Assembly (NCBI GenBank): GCA_049680295.1
Contig: JBAUHN010000221.1
Coordinates: 1 to 18,841, forward strand
Source: JBAUHN01 sp049680295
GTDB lineage: Bacteria > Pseudomonadota > Alphaproteobacteria > Rhodobacterales > Rhodobacteraceae
DNA: 18,841 bases
Reading direction: 5' to 3'
The position numbers were made by a program, and so were the translations under genes. Position 1 is the stretch's first letter; every line of letters begins with the position of its first letter. Positions 1 through 6,371 of the stretch are shown piece by piece. The notes below the pieces were generated by a model, which did not search any database, was not told where the DNA came from, and saw only the letters and a list, made by a program, of their open reading frames with translations.

Positions 1-962
1 TCAAACGCTGTGCTGAACTGGGGGCGCTGCCGATGGTTCACGCTGAAAACGGTGATCTGGTCGCCGAGCTACAGCAAAAATACTTTGACCAAGGCATCAC
101 CGGCCCCGAAGGCCATGCCTTTTCCCGCCCGCCAGAGCTGGAGGGCGAAGCCGCCAATCGCGCCATCACAATCGCTGATACCGCAGGGGTGCCGCTTTAT
201 ATTGTACATGTCTCTTGCGAACAAACCCACGAGGCGATCCGGCGCGCCCGGCAAAAAGGCATGCGCGTCTATGGCGAGCCGCTGATCCAGTTCCTGACAT
301 TGGACGAAAGCGAATATTTCAACAAAGATTGGGACCACGCCGCGCGGCGGGTGATGTCGCCGCCGTTCCGATCCAAGGATCATCAGGACAGTCTGTGGGC
401 AGGTTTGCAAGCCGGTAGCTTGCAGGTCGTCGCCACAGACCACGCAGCCTTCAACACCGACCAAAAACGCGCAGGGCGCGACGATTTCCGGATCATTCCC
501 AATGGATCAAACGGACTTGAAGAACGACTGGCGGTGCTGTGGACCGAAGGGGTTGAAACCGGGCGTCTGACGCCAAACGAATTTGTCGCTGCAACCAGCA
601 CCAATGTGGCGAAAATCCTGAACATCTATCCGCGAAAGGGCGCCATCGTCGAAGGTGCGGATGCAGATATTGTCGTCTGGGATCCAAAAATCAGCAAAAC
701 GATCAGCCCGGCCAACCATCATTCTGTGCTGGATTACAATGTCTTCGAAGGGTTCAAGGTCAACGCCCAAAGCCGCTACACCCTCAGCCGCGGCGAAGTG
801 ATCTGGGCCTGGGGACAAAACAGTCAGCCCAATCCCGGTCGCGGTAAATTCATCCCGCGCCCGGCATTCCCGTCTGCCAATGTCGCACTGAGCAAATGGA
901 AAGAACTGACTGCGCCGAAAATGATCAAGCGCGATCCGTTGAATATTCCGGCGGGGATTTGA
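1..962 (+). CDS. hydA: Dihydropyrimidinase / D-hydantoinase, C-terminal part (5' end outside window)
   Basis: Amidohydrolase-superfamily enzyme that hydrolyses dihydrouracil, dihydrothymine or hydantoins in the cytoplasm (second step of reductive pyrimidine breakdown). The frame is open from base 3 through the left edge, so the N-terminal metal-binding HxH and the carbamylated lysine are off-window. Visible family motifs are MVHAENGD and LYIVHVSCEQTH, each carrying a metal-ligand His, and the ATDHAAF Asp motif; all agree with the hydantoinase active site. The C-terminal end (GRGKFIPR followed by a short tail) is also typical. The frame stops at a TGA at 960-962. A perfect 10-bp palindrome, TTGCATGCAA (963-972), follows directly; no terminator is visible, so read-through into the transporter genes is likely. 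The family call is firm; the exact substrate (dihydropyrimidine or hydantoin) is inferred. Confidence 0.93.
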   Translation, partial: KRCAELGALPMVHAENGDLVAELQQKYFDQGITGPEGHAFSRPPELEGEAANRAITIADTAGVPLYIVHVSCEQTHEAIRRARQKGMRVYGEPLIQFLTLDESEYFNKDWDHAARRVMSPPFRSKDHQDSLWAGLQAGSLQVVATDHAAFNTDQKRAGRDDFRIIPNGSNGLEERLAVLWTEGVETGRLTPNEFVAATSTNVAKILNIYPRKGAIVEGADADIVVWDPKISKTISPANHHSVLDYNVFEGFKVNAQSRYTLSRGEVIWAWGQNSQPNPGRGKFIPRPAFPSANVALSKWKELTAPKMIKRDPLNIPAGI

Positions 963-1083
963 TTGCATGCAAAATGACTGCCCTACGAGTGACTGTAATG
1001 GTGGACACGGTCGACAACGCGAGTTCTATCCAACGGAGCAATCTCAGGTTCCGGCAGAAATTAGAAATGTTCCAGGAGGCTTG

Positions 1084-1191
1084 ATGAAATGTGGTTATTG
1101 CAGTGCGGTCTATTCGCGAAGTTCATCTAGGGTTTTCGGAGAATTAGACGGTATGTTAGGTGCGGGTTGGCACGGTCGTGAAAAGCCATGA
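1084..1191 (+). CDS. Small ORF (35 aa), possible leader peptide coupled to the ABC ATPase
   Basis: Unrecognised 35-residue ORF beginning MKCGYCSAVYS. It has the best Shine-Dalgarno sequence in this gap (AGGAGG at 1074-1079, four bases before the ATG). Its TGA overlaps the ATG of the ATPase gene in an ATGA arrangement (1188-1191). The ATPase itself has only a weak AAAAG upstream, so translation of this ORF may load ribosomes onto the ATPase. A CxxC pair lies at residues 3-6; there is no membrane segment or signal peptide. The same frame is open upstream to 967, but no other start there has a good ribosome site. It could be a leader peptide, a remnant of a lost gene, or chance. The start signal and overlap are seen directly; the function is unknown. 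Confidence 0.4.
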   Translation: MKCGYCSAVYSRSSSRVFGELDGMLGAGWHGREKP

Positions 1192-1961
1192 CCATTATTT
1201 CAGCTAGCGATTTATCGCTAACGTTCCAAACAAACGATGGGCCGGTACATGCCCTCAAAGACGTGAACCTTGAGATCGACAAAGGTGAATTTGTTAGTTT
1301 TATCGGGCCGTCCGGGTGCGGGAAGACCACATTCCTGCGGGTTATGGCGGACTTGGAACAGCCAACTGGCGGGACGATTACAGTCAACGGGACCTCGCCT
1401 GAAGAGGCACGTAAATCGCGGGCTTATGGCTATGTGTTTCAGGCTGCAGGGCTTTATCCATGGCGCACGATTGGCGGCAATATTCGACTTCCGCTTGAGA
1501 TCATGGGTTATTCCAGATCCGATCAGGCCGAAAGGGTCAACCGCGTGTTGGACCTGGTTGAACTGGCCGGGTTTGAGCGGAAATTCCCGTGGCAACTCTC
1601 AGGCGGCATGCAGCAGCGCGCCAGCATTGCCCGCGCGCTGGCCTTTGATGCGGATATTCTGCTGATGGACGAGCCCTTTGGCGCCTTGGATGAAATTGTG
1701 CGCGATCATCTGAATGAGCAATTGTTGAAACTCTGGGCGCGAACAGAAAAAACTATCGCATTTGTCACCCATTCCATCCCCGAAGCGGTTTATCTAAGCA
1801 CCAAGATCGTTGTGATGAGCCCGCGCCCCGGCCGGATCACGGATGTCATTGAAAGCCCCCTGCCACGCGAAAGACCGCTGGACATTCGGGACACCGCTGC
1901 ATTTCTGGATGTGGCTCATCGGGTGCGGGAAGGATTGCGCGCGGGGCATCAAGATGAATAG
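1188..1961 (+). CDS. ABC transporter ATP-binding protein (nitrate/sulfonate/pyrimidine importer class)
   Basis: Cytoplasmic ATPase of an importer, 257 aa, a full-length nucleotide-binding domain of the SsuB/TauB/ThiZ type. Motifs in order: Walker A GPSGCGKTT (residues 40-48), Q-loop YVFQAAGLYPW (82-92), signature LSGGMQQR (137-144), Walker B ILLMDEP (157-163) with the D-loop GALDE after it, and the switch His in FVTHS (192-196). It is followed by two permeases and a THI5-like binding protein and preceded by dihydropyrimidinase, so the likely cargo is a pyrimidine, a hydantoin or a related ring compound. That cargo is inferred from context only. The start overlaps the stop of the 35-aa ORF; the end overlaps the start of an 82-aa ORF by eight bases. 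Confidence 0.95.
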   Translation: MTIISASDLSLTFQTNDGPVHALKDVNLEIDKGEFVSFIGPSGCGKTTFLRVMADLEQPTGGTITVNGTSPEEARKSRAYGYVFQAAGLYPWRTIGGNIRLPLEIMGYSRSDQAERVNRVLDLVELAGFERKFPWQLSGGMQQRASIARALAFDADILLMDEPFGALDEIVRDHLNEQLLKLWARTEKTIAFVTHSIPEAVYLSTKIVVMSPRPGRITDVIESPLPRERPLDIRDTAAFLDVAHRVREGLRAGHQDE

Positions 1962-2202
1962 GAAGTTAACAGCGGCCCGGACAGATGTGGTGCCCCACGC
2001 CCGTCCGGGACCGCTTCGCCGTTTGTGTCGGGAGGCGTGGTCCCTCTTCATCGTTCACGGCCATCGGCTTGCCAGCCTGTACCGCCCTGCCCAAAAACCA
2101 CCAAAACCTTTCATTGTTCTTAAAATATGCAAAGCGCCACACCTGATGCGGGCGCCGTATTATGCATATTTGTGGAACAATGAAGCTGGGAGCAGCGCAT
2201 GA
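1954..2202 (+). CDS. Small ORF (82 aa) bridging ATPase and permease genes
   Basis: Unrecognised ORF beginning MNRKLTAARTDVV. It starts inside the last codons of the ATPase gene (ATGAATAG, overlap of eight bases) and ends with TGA overlapping the permease ATG (ATGA at 2199-2202). It therefore fills the whole 237-bp gap between two genes that would otherwise be separated. The product is basic, with an Arg-rich N-terminal half and a C-terminal half rich in Pro, Lys and Tyr (KPPKPF, APYYAYLW). No signal peptide, clear membrane helix or known motif is visible. The ribosome site is poor, so expression would rely on coupling from the ATPase. A large hairpin lies in its first 20 codons. It may be a real small subunit or coupling ORF, or a chance open frame; the two exact overlaps are the main support. 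Confidence 0.35.
   Translation: MNRKLTAARTDVVPHARPGPLRRLCREAWSLFIVHGHRLASLYRPAQKPPKPFIVLKICKAPHLMRAPYYAYLWNNEAGSSA
1972..2043 (+). promoter_or_regulatory. Two overlapping, mutually exclusive hairpins inside the transporter operon
   Basis: Hairpin A (1972-2014): GCGG-CCCGGAC pairs with GTCCGGG-A-CCGC, with an inner GTGG-TGCC-CCAC stem (1987-1998), about 15 pairs in all. Hairpin B (2008-2043): GGACC (2008-2012) pairs with GGTCC (2039-2043), and CGCC (2017-2020) with GGCG (2034-2037). The two share bases 2008-2014 and cannot form together. Neither is followed by a T-run, so this is not an intrinsic terminator. An RNA stabiliser or processing site that tunes ATPase versus permease levels, or a translation-dependent switch, is possible (inference). 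Confidence 0.45.
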
Positions 2203-3062
2203 GCCGTAACATCGTTCCTGTATTGACCGTCGTTGGGGCATTGTTTGCAGTCTGGTATGCTGCCGCGATTTGGCTGAATGCGCCCTGGGCCTATGACAAG
2301 GCGACGCGATCGGGTGAGACTTTGACGATCCCCATGCTGGTTGCTGACACATGGGCACAGGACAAACCCAAGCTTCCGGCTCCACATCAGGTTGCTGAGG
2401 AGCTTTGGAAGACCACGGCGTTGAAAAAAATCACCTCCAAGCGGTCGCTGATTTTTCACAGCTGGGTGACTTTGAGCGCGACGCTTTTGGGGTTTGCTCT
2501 GGGAACCGGGCTTGGCATCGCTTTGGCTGTTGGGATCGTCTACAACCGCACGATGGACATGTCGGTAATGCCGTGGGTTATTGCCAGCCAGACAATCCCA
2601 ATATTAGCGATTGCTCCGATGATTATTGTTGTGTTGAACGCGGTTGGTGTATCAGGATTGCTGCCCAAAGCGATGATTTCAATGTATCTGTCTTTCTTCC
2701 CGGTTGTTGTTGGCATGGTCAAAGGCCTGCGCAGCCCCGAAGTCATGCAGTTGGATCAGATGCGGACGTGGAATGCTGCTGCACCACAGACGTTTTGGAA
2801 GCTGCGGCTGCCGGCGTCTATGCCCTATCTTTTCACCTCGCTCAAAATTGGGATGGCTGCGTCACTTGTTGGCGCAATCGTCGGCGAACTGCCTACCGGT
2901 GCGGTTGCCGGGCTTGGGGCGCGTTTACTGGCGGGCAGCTATTACGGACAGACCATTCAAATTTGGTCGGCATTGATCATGGCGGCCGCTTTGGCGGCAG
3001 CGTTGGTTGGTCTGATCGGACTGCTACAGCGGATCATTCTTAAACGCATGGGGATGGCGTAA
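2199..3062 (+). CDS. ABC transporter permease 1 (BPD family)
   Basis: Inner-membrane permease, 287 aa, of the SsuC/ThiX/TauC class. An N-terminal hydrophobic segment (about residues 6-27) is followed by a hydrophilic, probably periplasmic stretch containing KLPAPHQVAEELW, then a core of about five further membrane segments. The cytoplasmic coupling (EAA) loop lies in MRTWNAAAPQTFWKLRLPAS, just before PYLFTSLKIG. The start has a good ribosome site (GGGAGC, about nine bases upstream) and overlaps the stop of the 82-aa ORF. The stop TAA shares its last base with the ATG of permease 2 (TAATG at 3060-3064), so the two permeases are translationally coupled and probably form a heterodimeric channel. 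The family is sure; the substrate is inferred from the neighbouring dihydropyrimidinase gene. Confidence 0.93.
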   Translation: MSRNIVPVLTVVGALFAVWYAAAIWLNAPWAYDKATRSGETLTIPMLVADTWAQDKPKLPAPHQVAEELWKTTALKKITSKRSLIFHSWVTLSATLLGFALGTGLGIALAVGIVYNRTMDMSVMPWVIASQTIPILAIAPMIIVVLNAVGVSGLLPKAMISMYLSFFPVVVGMVKGLRSPEVMQLDQMRTWNAAAPQTFWKLRLPASMPYLFTSLKIGMAASLVGAIVGELPTGAVAGLGARLLAGSYYGQTIQIWSALIMAAALAAALVGLIGLLQRIILKRMGMA

Positions 3063-3910
3063 TGGGCTGGTTGGCGATTGCTCTGGTGGCTTGGGTGTTG
3101 GGCTGGGCGCTAAATGCTTGGTTGGCACGTCGGCCAAAATCAAGGGTCACTGCTTTGACCGTTCCGGTGATTTTTGGCGTGACGTTGATCGTGATGTGGG
3201 AAGGCATTGTGCGTGGATTGGATGTCAGTCCGGTGCTGTTGCCGCCGCCGACAATGATCGCCGAAAGGTTTGCTGTATCGACTTCGATCCTTTGGGAAGA
3301 CTTTGTACAAACCGTGCTGAAGGGCGCTTTGAGCGGATACGTCATCGGATGCGGATCGGCGTTGCTGATCGCTGTCGCCATCGACCGGTTTCCGTTTTTG
3401 CAGCGCGGGCTATTGCCGGTGGGCAACTTCGTGGCGGCGCTGCCTGTCATTGGCATGGCACCGATCCTGGTCATGTGGTTCGGGTTTGACTGGCAGTCCA
3501 AGGCCGCCGTGGTCGTCGTTATGGTGTTTTTTCCAATGCTGGTGAATACCGTGCAAGGGCTGCAAAGCAGCGATGCGATGCAGCGCGACCTGATGCAGAC
3601 CTATGCCGCCGGATATTGGAAGACGTTGTTCAAACTGCGTGTGCCAGCAGCGATGCCATTTATCTTCAATGGCCTGAAAATCGCGTCAACACTGGCGCTG
3701 ATCGGCGCCATTGTTGCTGAATTTTTTGGCTCGCCGATCCGTGGCATGGGGTTTCGCATCTCGACCAGCGTCGGGCAGCTTGCGCTTGATCTTGTTTGGG
3801 CAGAGATTGTGGTCGCGGCGATTGTCGGCTCGGCATTTTATGGCGTCGTTGCCTTGATCGAGCGGATCGTGACATTCTGGCACCCATCACAACGACAACA
3901 ACGACACTAA
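3062..3910 (+). CDS. ABC transporter permease 2 (BPD family)
   Basis: Second inner-membrane permease, 282 aa. It has two N-terminal hydrophobic segments (about residues 3-20 and 30-50), the LLPPPTMIAERF element usual in this family, and further membrane helices. Its EAA coupling loop is in DLMQTYAAGYWKTLFKLRVP, followed by AAMPFIFNGLKIA. It is about 35% alike by eye to permease 1 in the core and is taken as its partner. The C-terminus ends in a Gln/Arg-rich tail (HPSQRQQRH) encoded by a CAACGA-type simple repeat that runs on into the following gap (about 3890-3930); this may be a slippage-prone tail. The binding-protein gene follows after 34 bases. Confidence 0.93.
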   Translation: MGWLAIALVAWVLGWALNAWLARRPKSRVTALTVPVIFGVTLIVMWEGIVRGLDVSPVLLPPPTMIAERFAVSTSILWEDFVQTVLKGALSGYVIGCGSALLIAVAIDRFPFLQRGLLPVGNFVAALPVIGMAPILVMWFGFDWQSKAAVVVVMVFFPMLVNTVQGLQSSDAMQRDLMQTYAAGYWKTLFKLRVPAAMPFIFNGLKIASTLALIGAIVAEFFGSPIRGMGFRISTSVGQLALDLVWAEIVVAAIVGSAFYGVVALIERIVTFWHPSQRQQRH

Positions 3911-3944
3911 GAAACGACAACGAAAACCAACAAAGGAGAGTATC

Positions 3945-4934
3945 ATGAAGACAATCACAAATGTTGCGGCGACACTTGCTGTCGGTGCATGGGGCACCCT
4001 GGCGCAGGCCGCCGATGATGTAACCCTGCAGCTCAAATGGGTCACGCAGGCACAGTTTGCCGGCTATTACGTCGCCTTGGACAAGGGATTTTATGACGAA
4101 GAAGACCTGAACGTCACCATCAAACCGGGCGGTCCCGACATTGCGCCAACTCAAGTGTTGGCCGGTGGTGGCGCAGACGTGACAGTGGAATGGATGCCCG
4201 CCGCCCTTGCCGCCCGCGAGAAAGGCCTGGCGATGGTCAATATTGCGCAGCCTTTCAAATCAAGCGGCATGATGCTGACGTGTCGCAAGGACGCAGGGAT
4301 AACGAGCACGGATGACTTTCCGGGCAAAACACTTGGCGTATGGTTCTTCGGCAACGAATTCCCATTTCTCAGCTGGATGTCCCAGTTGGGTATTGCGACA
4401 GACGGCAGCGATGCGGGCGTAACGGTTCTAAAGCAAGGTTTTAACGTAGACCCGCTGCTGCAAGGCCAGGCCGCTTGTGTGTCCACAATGACCTATAACG
4501 AATACTGGCAAGTGATTGACGCGGGCCTGTCACCGGATGATCTTCAGGTTTTCAAATATGAAGATCAGGGCGTCGCAACATTGGAAGACGGGTTGTACGC
4601 GTTAGAAGAAAATCTTTCCGATCCTGCATTCGAAGACAAAATGGTCCGTTTTGTACGTGCGTCGATGAAGGGATGGAAATATGCCGAAGCGAACCCGGAT
4701 GAGGCCGCAGACATCGTGCTTGATAACGACGCAAGCGGTGCGCAGACCGAAGAGCATCAAAGACGTATGATGAGCGAAGTTGCGAAGCTGACCGCGGGCA
4801 GCAACGGTGCGCTGATTGAAGCGGACTATACCCGTACCGTCGAATCGCTGCTTTCCGGTGGATCTGATCCGGTGATCTCAAAGGCACCTGAAGGGGCGTG
4901 GACCCATGCGATCACGGACAAGGCGCTGAACTAA
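3945..4934 (+). CDS. ABC transporter substrate-binding protein, THI5/NMT1-like
   Basis: Periplasmic binding protein, 329 aa, that should deliver the cargo to the two permeases. The N-terminus (MKTITNVAATLAVGAWGTLAQA, split here by the usual AQA cleavage site at residues 20-22) is a Sec-type signal peptide. The mature part opens with VTLQLKWVTQAQFAGYYVA and DKGFYDEEDLNV, the hallmark of THI5/NMT1 and SsuA-like proteins that bind pyrimidine-type or aromatic ring compounds. Further family elements include GADVTVEWMPAAL and LGVWFFGNEFPF. The ribosome site AAAGGAGAG lies just upstream of the ATG. Known relatives bind hydroxymethylpyrimidine precursors, riboflavin or similar molecules. Its position in an operon with dihydropyrimidinase favours a pyrimidine or hydantoin ligand (inference). 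It is the last gene of the operon, followed by a strong terminator. Confidence 0.93.
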   Translation: MKTITNVAATLAVGAWGTLAQAADDVTLQLKWVTQAQFAGYYVALDKGFYDEEDLNVTIKPGGPDIAPTQVLAGGGADVTVEWMPAALAAREKGLAMVNIAQPFKSSGMMLTCRKDAGITSTDDFPGKTLGVWFFGNEFPFLSWMSQLGIATDGSDAGVTVLKQGFNVDPLLQGQAACVSTMTYNEYWQVIDAGLSPDDLQVFKYEDQGVATLEDGLYALEENLSDPAFEDKMVRFVRASMKGWKYAEANPDEAADIVLDNDASGAQTEEHQRRMMSEVAKLTAGSNGALIEADYTRTVESLLSGGSDPVISKAPEGAWTHAITDKALN

Positions 4935-4972
4935 GGCGCTTCGCGAGAGATGCTACTAACCTTGTGAATTCG

Positions 4973-5027
4973 ATCAAACAAAAGGCCGGTGTTTTCACCG
5001 GCCTTTTTTTGGCGCGCTTTGTTTGAT
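4973..5027. terminator. Bidirectional intrinsic terminator with an extended outer dyad
   Basis: The core stem AAAGGCCGGTG (4981-4991), TTTT loop and CACCGGCCTTT (4996-5006) is followed by a T-run on the + strand and by TTTTGTTTG on the - strand. It therefore stops both the transporter operon and the convergent L,D-transpeptidase gene. A second perfect inverted repeat, ATCAAACAAA (4973-4982) with TTTGTTTGAT (5018-5027), encloses the core; its inner edge overlaps the first two bases of the core stem. Confidence 0.92.
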
Positions 5028-5029
5028 GG

Positions 5030-5581
5030 TCAAAGAACGGTCACAACCGTTCCAACGGGAACCCGTTCATACAAGTCTTTGACATGTTCATTCAGCATCC
5101 GGATACAGCCGTTTGACACCGATTGCCCGATGCTTTTGGGCTGGGTCGTGCCGTGAATACGGAAATAGGTATCGCGTCCGTTCTGGAACAAATACAGTGC
5201 CCGTGCGCCCAACGGATTGTCAGGTCCACCCGGCTGCGCATTTGTGTTGCCGATGAACCGGCCATATGCGCTTGGGTTGCGTTCAATCATCTCGTCCGTG
5301 GGGCGCCAGGTGGGCCATTCTTTCTTGACGTCGATGGTGGCGGTGCCGGTAAATTCAAGACCTGCACGACCGACGCCGACGCCGTAGCGCATCGCCTGAC
5401 GCTCGGCGGTCACGAAATACAGGTAGTAACTGCGTGGCAGAATAAGCAATTGACCGGGTTTGAATTGCTTTTTGATGCGAACGATCTGGGGCGTCGGATC
5501 AAAGGTCGCGTCCTGGGCAGAGACGATCTGAGGAAGGGCGGTGGCAGCCAATGTACTGGCAAGAAACGTGCGGCGTTTCAT
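5030..5581 (-). CDS. L,D-transpeptidase (YkuD domain), exported
   Basis: Periplasmic cell-wall enzyme, 183 aa, that forms 3-3 cross-links or attaches proteins to peptidoglycan through a catalytic cysteine. The YkuD active-site motif is complete: FRIHGTTQP with the His at about residue 143, then SNGCIRM with the nucleophilic Cys at about 159 and Arg at about 161. The N-terminus MKRRTFLASTLAAT, ending in a VSAQD-type cleavage site, carries a twin-Arg motif and looks like a Tat or Tat-like signal peptide. The start at 5581 is chosen because GGAGC lies seven bases upstream and the signal peptide begins there; the frame is open to 5614, but that extension adds only an unlikely MPVCIFFRSFF. It is monocistronic, ending at the shared terminator at 4973-5027. 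Confidence 0.93.
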   Translation of the reverse strand: MKRRTFLASTLAATALPQIVSAQDATFDPTPQIVRIKKQFKPGQLLILPRSYYLYFVTAERQAMRYGVGVGRAGLEFTGTATIDVKKEWPTWRPTDEMIERNPSAYGRFIGNTNAQPGGPDNPLGARALYLFQNGRDTYFRIHGTTQPKSIGQSVSNGCIRMLNEHVKDLYERVPVGTVVTVL

Positions 5582-5655
5582 GAAAAAGCTCCGAAAAAAA
5601 ATGCAGACAGGCAATAATCAGCCGAAACCACTGATTCAGGCAAGCCCCATGATGC

Positions 5656-5688
5656 AAAAAAACCGGGCACCCATGTGGGAACCCGGTT
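5656..5688 (-). terminator. Intrinsic terminator of the cold-shock gene
   Basis: AACCGGG (5661-5667) pairs with CCCGGTT (5682-5688), with inner CCCA/TGGG (5670-5673 / 5676-5679). On the - strand the stem runs directly into seven Ts (complement of 5656-5662). It lies 33 bases downstream of the cold-shock gene stop and separates it from the L,D-transpeptidase gene. Confidence 0.88.
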
Positions 5689-5720
5689 CTGTTTTTGGTC
5701 AGGCTTGCGCCCGAAAAGGC

Positions 5721-5927
5721 TTATGCCAGTGCGATATTCGACGCGCTTTCGCGGCCATCACGGCCAGCTTCAATGTCGAAAGTCACTTTTTGGTTATCAG
5801 CCAAGCCTGTGAGGCCTGCGCGCTCAACTGCGGAAATATGAACGAAAACGTCCTTGCTGCCGCCGTCTGGTGCGATAAAGCCGAAGCCTTTTGTGGTGTT
5901 GAACCATTTCACGGTGCCTGTGGCCAT
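5721..5927 (-). CDS. Cold-shock protein, CspA family
   Basis: Single cold-shock domain, 68 aa, a nucleic-acid-binding OB fold that acts as RNA chaperone and antiterminator in the cytoplasm. The signature is complete: TGTVKWFN at the N-terminus, RNP1 KGFGFI (residues 13-18) and RNP2 VFVHIS (27-32). Length is usual for CspA. The ribosome site GAGGAG lies about nine bases before the ATG. A small stem (GCTATC with GATAGC, 5951-5973) sits 24 bases upstream in what should be the untranslated leader and could be involved in temperature-dependent translation, as leaders of this family often are (inference). It ends at its own terminator. Confidence 0.96.
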   Translation of the reverse strand: MATGTVKWFNTTKGFGFIAPDGGSKDVFVHISAVERAGLTGLADNQKVTFDIEAGRDGRESASNIALA

Positions 5928-6371
5928 ATCCGTGGTCTCCTCGTAGTGGTGCTATCCGCGTTGGTGCGATAGCCTGGCGTGGTCGGTCTGGATCGAAGAC
6001 TGAGCGCCGCTTAAACGGGAGACAGTGGGTCGAAAAAGAATAACGTTTGCGGGGGTCTTATGACAGGCGCGGTTGAGTCGGGCAAGCGATTTTAGAACCC
6101 GTGTCCCGATCTGGACACAATTTAAGCGAGAATCTGCCAAAGATCGCCGGAAGTTAAATATCGTTCAGTGCCAAGGGCTTCTGCCGCTAAAAACCCTATA
6201 ATGCGGCCCCAACACCACGAAAATCCGACCAAAGCGGTATCTGCCGCAGACTGCACCCGCATGAGAAAGCCCCAATACGGTCGTAAAGTCGCCTGTATTC
6301 ACGCCCACGTGTAGGGGGGTCTCAACAGGTCGCAGGGCGCGCATTTTTGTTGGGGAAACCGCGACAGGGGA
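5928..6371. other. 444-bp divergent spacer between cold-shock gene and response-regulator gene
   Basis: No convincing coding region. It must hold the cold-shock promoter and leader (-) and the response-regulator promoter (+). Items seen: the stem 5951-5973 close to the cold-shock start; a perfect inverted repeat GTGTCC-N6-GGACAC at 6101-6118; and a consensus TATAAT at 6197-6202 on the + strand, with no good -35 at 16-18 bp (AGGGCT at 17 bp). If used, the latter would give the regulator gene a leader of about 160 bases. Confidence 0.5.

Noticed and set aside
507..968. 153-codon open frame on the - strand
   Set aside because: Antisense shadow of the dihydropyrimidinase gene.
3886..3930. CAACGA-type short repeats as a CRISPR or satellite array
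   Set aside because: The units are irregular, a few bases long and partly coding for the permease C-terminus; simple-sequence drift is enough to explain them.
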